From an uncultured Clostridia bacterium (lineage in GTDB: Bacteria > Bacillota > Clostridia > Christensenellales > Borkfalkiaceae): 15,929 nucleotides of DNA. The stretch spans positions 1-15,929 of the forward strand of contig CATZIC010000047.1 in assembly GCA_958419945.1 (NCBI GenBank), given 5' to 3'. The notes below the pieces were generated by a model. That model searched no databases. It was not told where the DNA came from and saw nothing but the letters and a program-made list of their open reading frames with translations. Below are positions 8,002 through 13,700 of this stretch, piece after piece (the stretch's first letter is position 1; every line of letters begins with the position of its first letter). The position numbers were made by a program, and so were the translations under genes.

Positions 8002-8018
8002 AAAAATCTCCTGAAAGG

Positions 8019-8062
8019 ATTATATCATTTATTTTATAGTAAATCTTTAATAATTTCTTAAT
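8019..8062 (-). promoter_or_regulatory. Promoter and putative autoregulatory box of the two-component operon
   Basis: On the minus strand ATTAAG (8062-8057) and ATTAAA (8051-8046) are 11 bases apart, and TATAAT lies at 8024-8019, its first base 38 bases after the first half-site. In the ABC promoter the second and third half-sites stand at exactly the same 38-base distance from TATAAT. The -35 is poor. If TATAAT is used, the leader is only about ten bases, so the alternative TATAAA at 8038-8033 is possible. Confidence 0.6.
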
Positions 8063-8097
8063 TTTTTTGAGCATTTGCGCATTTTTGCATATTTGGC

Positions 8098-8126
8098 TTG
8101 AAAATGCTGTAAAGTTATGGTACAAT
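8098..8126 (+). promoter_or_regulatory. Sigma-A type promoter of the HIT gene
   Basis: TTGAAA (8098-8103), a 17-base spacer and TACAAT (8121-8126) match the vegetative consensus well. A start near 8133 gives a 20-base leader carrying the ribosome binding site AAAGGTGA (8142-8149) before ATG 8153. Confidence 0.8.
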
Positions 8127-8152
8127 TTAAAAAAGCAATTTAAAGGTGAAAT

Positions 8153-8548
8153 ATGGACTGCGTATTTTGTAAAATTTTAAAAGAGAACGCCATATTAAAG
8201 GTTGCGGAATCCGATCTTGCCGTTGCCTTTATGGATATAGCAGGGGACGTTGACGGGCATATTTTGGTAGTTCCAAAAAAGCACGTGGAAAGTATTTTAG
8301 ATTGCGACGAGGAAACCCTTTCCGCAGTATTTTCCCTTGTAAAAAAAGTTTCCCTTCATTTAGTCGAAAACTGCGGCTATGAAGGTGTAAATCTTTTAAA
8401 TGCAAGTGGAATAGCCGCTGGTCAGTCGGTTGGACATTTTCATATACATATAATTCCAAGAAAGACCGGCGACGGCTTAGATACTTGGCCGAAATTCGAC
8501 GGTGCAAAGTGCGATATAAAAACTATATACGAAAAGATAAAATTATAA
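8153..8548 (+). CDS. HIT family hydrolase (histidine triad protein)
   Basis: A 131-residue protein of typical HIT length. The histidine triad is H95-F-H97-I-H99-II in GHFHIHIIPR; H99 is expected to be the nucleophile that forms a nucleotidyl intermediate. The N-terminal CVFCKIL carries C3 and C6, the zinc-binding pair seen in many bacterial HIT proteins, and GHILVVPKKH (35-44) is the conserved substrate-strand region. Relatives hydrolyse nucleoside phosphoramidates or dinucleoside polyphosphates (HinT/Hit group); which substrate applies here is unknown. It is transcribed alone from a strong promoter divergent from the two-component operon. No strong U-tailed terminator follows; an AT-rich hairpin at 8556-8582 and a hairpin at 8631-8670 are the nearest candidates. 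Confidence 0.94.
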   Translation: MDCVFCKILKENAILKVAESDLAVAFMDIAGDVDGHILVVPKKHVESILDCDEETLSAVFSLVKKVSLHLVENCGYEGVNLLNASGIAAGQSVGHFHIHIIPRKTGDGLDTWPKFDGAKCDIKTIYEKIKL

Positions 8549-8555
8549 ACGCAAT

Positions 8556-8582
8556 CAATAATTAGTTGATAAATAATTATTG
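8556..8582 (+). other. AT-rich hairpin after the HIT gene
   Basis: CAATAATTA (8556-8564) pairs perfectly with TAATTATTG (8574-8582) over a nine-base loop, eight bases after the HIT stop. Its low GC content and the lack of a T-run make it a weak terminator candidate; it could instead stabilise the mRNA 3' end. Confidence 0.35.
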
Positions 8583-8630
8583 TAAATATTGTATAAAATT
8601 CAACAATTAAACAAAAACTTGCCGTTTTTA

Positions 8631-8670
8631 GCAAAAAGTGGCGATAATCGACCTATAGACCGCTTTTTGC
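8631..8670. other. Hairpin whose loop overlaps repeat copy C
   Basis: GCAAAAAGTGG (8631-8641) pairs with CCGCTTTTTGC (8660-8670), eleven pairs including one G-T, around an 18-base loop that contains the start of the CTATAG box of copy C. A TTGCCGTT octamer lies on each side (8619-8626 and 8667-8674). It may act as a weak terminator for the HIT transcript or as a symmetric protein-binding site. Confidence 0.4.
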
Positions 8671-8706
8671 CGTTATTTAACAATTCTACCCAAATTGTGA
8701 TATGAT
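8653..8706 (+). promoter_or_regulatory. Dispersed promoter-like module, copy C
   Basis: A divergent box starting CTATAG at 8653 is followed 24 bases later by TTAACA (8677-8682), an 18-base spacer and TATGAT (8701-8706). It aligns without gaps to the copy at 9862-9894 with 22 of 33 identities. A start near 8713 would transcribe the gene-free stretch up to the terminator at 8963-8996, making this the candidate promoter of a non-coding RNA. Confidence 0.55.
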
Positions 8707-8712
8707 AAAGAA

Positions 8713-9003
8713 ATAAACTTAAGTTTTCTAAAATTAGGCGGATACCCCTTGAAAAACAGTGAATAAGTGGGGGACAGTTCGAGTTATTTGGAATAAGTAC
8801 CTAAATTGCCGTAAATGAATTAAGTCCGCCCGTTTTATGTGAAATTCATTTAAAACCGTGTAATTTGCCATTTATAAAATGAATATATTTTCGTTTTCTG
8901 ATTGCGGAATTGCCATTTTTTATAAACACAATTTACTAAAAAACTTAATAGGCTAAATAAAAGCCCGTCATACTTTATTATAAAAGTATGGCGGGCGATA
9001 TTT
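8713..9003 (+). ncRNA. Candidate structured RNA in a 450-base gene-free stretch
   Basis: Bases 8549-9002 hold no credible gene on either strand. Between the copy C promoter and the terminator at 8963-8996, the sequence can fold into a closed junction. GGCGGA (8737-8742) pairs with TCCGCC (8825-8830) and encloses two hairpins: CCCC (8745-8748) with GGGG (within 8769-8773), and CAGTT (8775-8779) with AATTG (8804-8808) topped by AGTTATT/AATAAGT. A ten-base stem (8812-8821 with 8843-8852) crosses the outer one, so the two form a pseudoknot or exclude each other. I do not recognise a 6S, SRP, RNase P, tmRNA or known riboswitch signature. The gene to the right is on the other strand, so the RNA would be free-standing. 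The 3' end is set by the terminator. The whole call is inference. Confidence 0.35.
8963..8996. terminator. Bidirectional intrinsic terminator right of the candidate RNA
   Basis: A 14-base stem (8963-8976 with 8983-8996, one G-T pair) has loop ATTATA. It is followed on + by an AT-rich tract with TTTTATTTTTTT, and on - by TTTTATTT. On the minus strand it begins six bases after the YjbR-like stop codon, so it certainly suits that gene; on + it would end any transcript from copy C. Confidence 0.88.
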
Positions 9004-9665
9004 TATTTTTTTGCTAATTTATAACTGTCGTCGATACGGCTGAAAAGTTCGGCTTCCTCCGTCGTGCCGTCTAACAAGAGAGTAAGCCAATGCTTTTTGT
9101 TCATGTGGTAACCGTGAAAATATTTCTTTCCGTCCACAATTTTTTGTAATTCTTCGGGGTCTGCGCGCAGGTCTATAATTTCGATAAAATCATCGCTTGC
9201 AAGACCGAGTTTACTTGCTTTAACCGCAGTAATCAAAAAGTACCACTTCTTGTTGTCTTTTCGGCGTGTAATAGCACAATCAGGCGTGTCCTTCCACAAA
9301 AATTCAAGGCTGTCCCCGTACGTATTAAAAACGTAATCGGTAACCGCTTTTGATAGGGGAGATTTAAAAACGCATTCGTCATAGCAGTTTTTCGCAATAT
9401 CCTCAAGTATTTTTTCTACCGCCGTGCGGACGCTACCCACGAAAGAACCTTCCGCGCTTTCAACAAGATATAACGTATAAGGTTCACCGGTAACCTCGTC
9501 GCAAACTTCGGTTGAAACACTTCCTTGCCAATCTATTTTAACCGCCATTTTAAAATCCTCTGAAATAGAAGTTTCATATCTATAAACGCCGTCCGTTAAT
9601 TTAAATCCGTAAGATAGAAGTTTTGCGGCGTTAGCGGTTTTATATTTGAAAACAGATAGATTCAT
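9003..9665 (-). CDS. YjbR/MmcQ-family protein with N-terminal extension (220 aa)
   Basis: Read from ATG 9665 the protein has 220 residues. The C-terminal half resembles the MmcQ/YjbR fold (CyaY-like, DUF419): WYFLITAV, the helix-rich middle and the signature YFHGYHMNKKHWLTLLLDGT near the C-terminus, where the H-M-N-K-x-H-W pattern is the family hallmark. Family members are usually about 115-120 residues; the extra N-terminal hundred residues (beta-rich, with GFKLTDGVYRYETSI and a YTLYLVE strand) form a further domain I cannot name. The biochemical role of YjbR proteins is not established; 'DNA-binding' in their names rests on fold similarity. The start was chosen because the longer frame to 9713 begins with a TTG that is part of the promoter's -35 box. 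A GGTGG ribosome binding site lies four bases before ATG 9665. The gene stands alone and ends at a strong terminator. Confidence 0.8.
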   Translation of the reverse strand: MNLSVFKYKTANAAKLLSYGFKLTDGVYRYETSISEDFKMAVKIDWQGSVSTEVCDEVTGEPYTLYLVESAEGSFVGSVRTAVEKILEDIAKNCYDECVFKSPLSKAVTDYVFNTYGDSLEFLWKDTPDCAITRRKDNKKWYFLITAVKASKLGLASDDFIEIIDLRADPEELQKIVDGKKYFHGYHMNKKHWLTLLLDGTTEEAELFSRIDDSYKLAKK

Positions 9666-9684
9666 ACAGCCACCATTTTTATTG

Positions 9685-9713
9685 ATTATATCATGGTAGA
9701 AAAATTTTTTCAA
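9685..9713 (-). promoter_or_regulatory. Sigma-A promoter of the YjbR-like gene
   Basis: On the minus strand TTGAAA (9713-9708), a 17-base spacer and TATAAT (9690-9685) form a near-consensus promoter, with TGA directly before TATAAT as a partial extended -10. The expected start near 9678 leaves a short leader and rules out translation from the TTG at 9713. Confidence 0.85.
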
Positions 9714-9745
9714 CTATACGGCGGAATTTTTTCGTAAAAATATAA

Positions 9746-9808
9746 AAAGTAGCTCTATAAGCCTGTTATCGACCATTTTTAACACAGATATTTGTCCCTT
9801 GGTAAGAT
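9746..9808 (+). promoter_or_regulatory. Dispersed promoter-like module, copy A
   Basis: The unit starts AAAGT (9746), has the box CTATAAGCCTGTTATCGAC at 9755-9773, TTAACA at 9779-9784, an 18-base spacer and TAAGAT at 9803-9808. Its first 39 bases match copy B at 32 positions. Between the YjbR-like promoter and base 10053 this and copy B are the only organised features I see; there is no credible gene. Confidence 0.55.
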
Positions 9809-9855
9809 TGCTTATCACAATTTAGAATAACGTATATTTAAATTCAAAATCCTGA

Positions 9856-9918
9856 AAAGTCCGCCTATAAGCCCGTTATCGACATTTTTTAACAAAAAAA
9901 TACGACAATTTGTATATT
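9856..9918 (+). promoter_or_regulatory. Dispersed promoter-like module, copy B
   Basis: The unit starts AAAGT at 9856, exactly 110 bases after copy A. The box CTATAAGCCCGTTATCGAC is at 9865-9883, TTAACA at 9889-9894, then an 18-base spacer and TATATT at 9913-9918. The expected start near 9925 falls in a small hairpin (TTTAGC 9922-9927 with GCTAAA 9934-9939). It is the nearest promoter candidate for the membrane protein gene and possibly for the surface protein behind it. Confidence 0.6.
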
Positions 9919-10014
9919 CCCTTTAGCGCTATGGCTAAAAGTTACCGTTCAAACGAAAAAGTATATGAAAGTATAGATTGTTCGTAACAAAAGAAATTTT
10001 GCAAAAAGGGATCC

Positions 10015-10041
10015 CGTTTGCGTTTTCTTACGTAGCAAACG
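10015..10041 (+). other. Leader hairpin before the membrane protein gene
   Basis: CGTTTGC (10015-10021) pairs perfectly with GCAAACG (10035-10041) around a 13-base loop. It lies in the presumed 130-base leader and ends 12 bases before ATG 10054, where no Shine-Dalgarno is visible, so it could influence initiation. The pairing is short and could be chance. Confidence 0.3.
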
Positions 10042-10053
10042 CAAATAACCTTA

Positions 10054-10575
10054 ATGGGGATCCAAACCGAAATTATGCTGACTATTATTTTTGCGTTAGC
10101 CGCGTCTTTATGGCTTGTAAGTTCATTGAACCTGCTTTCTTGCCAAAGTCCCGCCAAACGAAAAGCAAAACTTAATAGACGCCGTAAAAGCTTAAGGCTG
10201 TTATGCGTAATCGAGTTTCTTCTTATCACACAGTTATTTTTGTTTGAAAGTAACTTTCTTGCGATAAGGGAATTTCTTTATGCCCATTTATCGGAAAACT
10301 TGATTTCGGCAATAAGGTTTTTGTTATTTTTAACGCTCGGTAGCCGCTCCGTCGTATACTCGTTATACGTTGCGGCGTTTTTTGCTATAATGCTATTTGC
10401 GTCTTTTGCGTCCGTAAACTTCATTTTGTCTCTTTCGGACGGGGCGTCGTTGGTACTCGTAAGGCGCAATAATTTTGTCGGAACGTTATCCGAGCAAAAA
10501 CCTCAAAAACAGGCCTATAAGCCCGTTATTCGGGGTTCCTGTTTATATATGATGTCTTTAAGATTACGCATTTGA
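10054..10575 (+). CDS. Small hydrophobic membrane protein of unknown function (173 aa)
   Basis: I do not recognise the family. The frame encodes about four hydrophobic segments: residues 8-28 (LTIIFALAASLWLVSSL), about 49-66 (LCVIEFLLITQLFLFE), about 85-100 (FLLFLTLG) and 104-127 (YVAAFFAIMLFASFASVNFIL). A strongly basic loop (AKRKAKLNRRRKS, about 34-46) after helix 1 suggests a cytoplasmic position by the positive-inside rule. No catalytic motif is visible. Codon use resembles its neighbours. Neither ATG 10054 nor the in-frame ATG 10075 has a good ribosome binding site, so the start is uncertain. The last 25 residues are encoded by a copy of the dispersed box in a hairpin (10507-10544) and by the left arm of a second long hairpin. 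The tail may therefore have been altered by insertion or rearrangement. It precedes the secreted giant protein on the same strand and may be co-expressed with it. Confidence 0.5.
   Translation: MGIQTEIMLTIIFALAASLWLVSSLNLLSCQSPAKRKAKLNRRRKSLRLLCVIEFLLITQLFLFESNFLAIREFLYAHLSENLISAIRFLLFLTLGSRSVVYSLYVAAFFAIMLFASFASVNFILSLSDGASLVLVRRNNFVGTLSEQKPQKQAYKPVIRGSCLYMMSLRLRI
10507..10544 (+). repeat. Fifth copy of the dispersed box (copy E), inside a hairpin
   Basis: GCCTATAAGCCCGTTAT (10513-10529) is identical to the same 17 bases of copy B (9863-9879). Here it sits inside an inverted repeat: AAACAGG (10507-10513) pairs with CCTGTTT (10538-10544), and CCCG (10522-10525) with CGGG (10531-10534). The TTAACA and -10 parts are missing at the expected positions, so this copy is a bare box or a decayed one. 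It lies within the coding frame of the membrane protein. Confidence 0.6.
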
Positions 10576-10632
10576 TTAAGGAACTGCGAAGAAAAATTTT
10601 TCGCATATCTTTTAAAATCAAAGCGTAATTTT
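10560..10632 (+). other. Long stem-loop across the membrane-protein stop codon
   Basis: ATTACGC plus TTTGATT (10563-10569 and 10571-10577, one A bulged) pair with AATCAAAGCGTAAT (10616-10629). The stem extends by three further weak pairs to 10560 and 10632. Inside, TGCGAA (10585-10590) pairs with TTCGCA (10600-10605). The right arm ends in TTTTG. It could be an imperfect terminator or attenuator separating the membrane protein from the surface protein, or a mRNA-stabilising structure. Confidence 0.5.
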
Positions 10633-10706
10633 GTCTTGCGTGCAGATAATATTCGTAAAGACTGCGCCAAGACCTTAAACACATAAAACAGGAGATTAAA
10701 TTTTTA

Positions 10707-13700
10707 ATGAATAGAATAAAATTTTTGAAAGTAACGGCGGTAATTTTTGCCTTGCTTACTCTTTCTTTTGGGATAACTTTGTTTTCCCAACACGGCGGCC
10801 TGTCAGCCTCTGCCGAAGAGTTAGCGCCTGCCGCCATGGCAAAGTTTGAAATAACAAACGATACTACCTATCCGTGGGCGTACGACAGCGCTACGAACAC
10901 TTACTCGTCCACCAATAACGGACAAAAAAGCACGAGTGCAGCGTTAACCCTTAACGTAACTTCTGCAGGCAAATTGACTTTTTCATACCTTGTAAGCAGT
11001 GAAAGAAATTATGATAAACTGATAATTTCGGTAACGGGCGTACCCGCAGAGGGCGGCGAAGCTACCACCACTGAAATAGGAGCCTACTCCGGAGTAGATT
11101 TAGATCATTATACCGAACACACCATACCTTCGCTTAACGTCGGCGACACGGTAACCTTTACTTATTCGAAGGACAGCTCGGGCGATAAAGGCAGCGATAA
11201 GGCATACGTAAGGCTTCCTTCCGATAGTATTGCGGTAAGCGTTTCCGTAAAAGGCAACGGCACCGTAACTTATAACGGCACGGCGGCTACCTCTCACAGT
11301 TTTACGGCGGGCACGGAAGCCGTAACCTTAACGGCTAATCCTCAAGAGGGTCACCGTTTCGCTTATTGGACAAACGATAAAAGCGAAATTCTCGGTAAAG
11401 AAGCGGTTTATTCACTTACCGCTTTAACGCCTACAAAAATTTCCGCTGTCTTTATAGCCGATGGCGAAAGCGATATAGCGATTAAAGAACTGAGCGGCAC
11501 GCCAACGTGGCAGACCATTACCGAAGGGGAAAGCACCGTTTACCGTGTGGATATGGCGGCGTGTTCGGATAATACGGCAAAAATCAACGCTTGCGTATAC
11601 GGACCTACCTATCTTACTTTTTCGAGTATGGTTTCCGTAAGTCAGTACGAATCTTTAAAAATAACCGTTGACGGCGTGCAAAGGTTTTTGGACGACCACG
11701 GTTATATCGAAAAAACCGAAACTTTAGCCGACTTATCCTATGAACTTCACACCATTAAAATCATAGGCGAGGGCTGCCACACGGTGGAAATTACTTTCAA
11801 TCAGGTGGAAGCCTATAACACGGGCGAAGATATCAGGGGCGCACGTGAAGTCCGCCTTAAAGACCTTGCCTTTACTACAAATCCCGAAACCGTGGACGTT
11901 CAGTTTAACTACAATCCCGATAAAGGTTCCTTATGGATTGACTATTCGGGTTTGCGTTCTTTGGGCGGCGGTTCCGATTATTTATATAACGTGGAAGACC
12001 CAACCGCCAAAGTTTCCATACCTAAAGGTTTAAAACTTTACCTTCTTGCGACTCCGCATTCGGATTATGCGTCCACTATGGACGAAACCAAAACCACTTC
12101 CTCTGTATTTTCGGGATATTTTTCCGCTGGCAACGAAACAATCAGTAACAGTTCATGGGAAGCTCAGAATAACGTTACGTGGTACGACTCCGCCTTTACC
12201 TTCTATGACGACGGTTATAAAGCCGGCGCATATTCCGACAAAAAGTACGTCGGCGAGCACATAGTAAACGTCGATATACGTGAAGTTGCTCTTCCTCCAC
12301 TTCTTATCGAAACCGAAAAGACTGTGGACGGTGCAGAACCCCAAATCATAACCGTAAATAACGGCGACGTTATGGAAGTTCCTTATAACGTAGCAAACTC
12401 CTTCCGTTTCCGCATTACCGATTTCCCGAATATCGAGGAATCCTACGAGGTACTCGTAAACGGCGAAAAGGTAAATATCGAAAAGATGGGTGAATATCAC
12501 GGATTTTTGCTTTCAAACGTTATGGCTTATACCGAAGTATCGGTAGCCTTAACCGCAGAGGGCTATTATCCGAGTGCTCCCGTAACCTTTACCATAAAGC
12601 CGGTTGTAGAAGGAACGATAGAACAAAATCTTATAGATAAAAATTTTGCAGGAAGCATACAAGCGGTCGTAAACACAGACGAAAAGTCGTGGGAGTTCAA
12701 TTCCACCGTTTCCACTGCGAAAAGGCTTGCTTATTCCTCGGCCATTCAGGGCGTTAATAGCGGCGTAACCAATATAGGTTTCACCGTGCGTGGCAGCGGT
12801 ATTTTACAGTTCGACTACATGGTCAGCAGTGAGTCGAGATACGACCTTGCATGCGTAAAAATCGGCGCTCCTCTCACAAAAGACGACAAAACGGAAGCAA
12901 ATTGCATCGGCGCAAGTAAAGCAACCGCAAGTGGCGAGGTCGCTTGGACGACGGCAAACGTTAACGTAAGTCAGGCGGAAGACGCAACCACAACGGTATA
13001 TATCGCTTATTTAAAGGATAGCAGCGGCAATAAGGGAAGCGACCTCGTTGCTATTTCCAACGTAAAATTTTTGCAAGGTAACGCAACCGTAACTTTCTCT
13101 TCGTCATCTATAGGCGGAACAGTCAAAGCAACTTTCGGCGACAGTGAAATAACTTCGGGTGCGGAAGTCGCAGTTGGTTCCAACGTAACCTATACCGCAA
13201 CCGTAAACGACGGTTACGTATTCTACGGCTGGTTTGATAACGGCGTTTTGGTTTCCGGCGAAAAATCCTTTACAAAAACCCTTACCGCAAACGTAAATTA
13301 CACTGCGGTTATCGAAGCAGCCGGCACATATCCCGTCAAAATGGACGGCAGGCTTTACACCTCTATAAACGAGGCGATAGCAAGCAGTACCGACGGCAGC
13401 GTCATAACTTTAAACGAAAGTATTACTCTTTCCGAAAATCTTACTATTCCGCAAGGCGTAACACTGTTGATTCCTTATAGCGGATCCGACGTAACCGGTA
13501 CTTCTATCGGTACGACTTCCACGGGAACCGCCCGTGTTTCCTGGCTTAACGAATCAAAATATCTCTATCTTACGCTCACCCTTCCCGAAGGCGTAACGCT
13601 TACCGTAAACGGCAGTCTTATTTTGGGCGGTGTACAACACTTCCCCGACCAAAGCGGGCAAGGGCATACGAGCGGCGCATACAGCCAAATTATAAATAAC

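Noticed and set aside
8713..8850. 6S RNA, SRP RNA or a known riboswitch
   Set aside because: The closed GGCGGA/TCCGCC stem looked suggestive, but I saw no SRP GGTCAGG...GGAAGCAGCC core, no single long 6S-type hairpin with central bubble, and no known riboswitch core. The downstream gene is on the other strand.
8879..8956. 25-residue reading frame in the gene-free stretch
   Set aside because: No ribosome binding site, AT-rich composition and no recognisable protein pattern; it fits chance.
9666..9713. N-terminal extension of the YjbR-like gene from a TTG at 9713
   Set aside because: The TTG is the start of the -35 hexamer TTGAAA and the TATAAT lies within the extension, so this stretch is mostly untranscribed. 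ATG 9665 has a ribosome binding site.
9799..9828. TTGGTA-N18-TAGAAT as a separate promoter
   Set aside because: Both hexamers are weak, and the overlapping copy A module gives a better and recurrent arrangement.
9752..9894. Repeat copies as integron attC or dif-type recombination sites
   Set aside because: They lack paired RYYYAAC/GTTRRRY boxes and the XerC/XerD half-site layout. The fixed distance to -35/-10-like hexamers fits promoters better.
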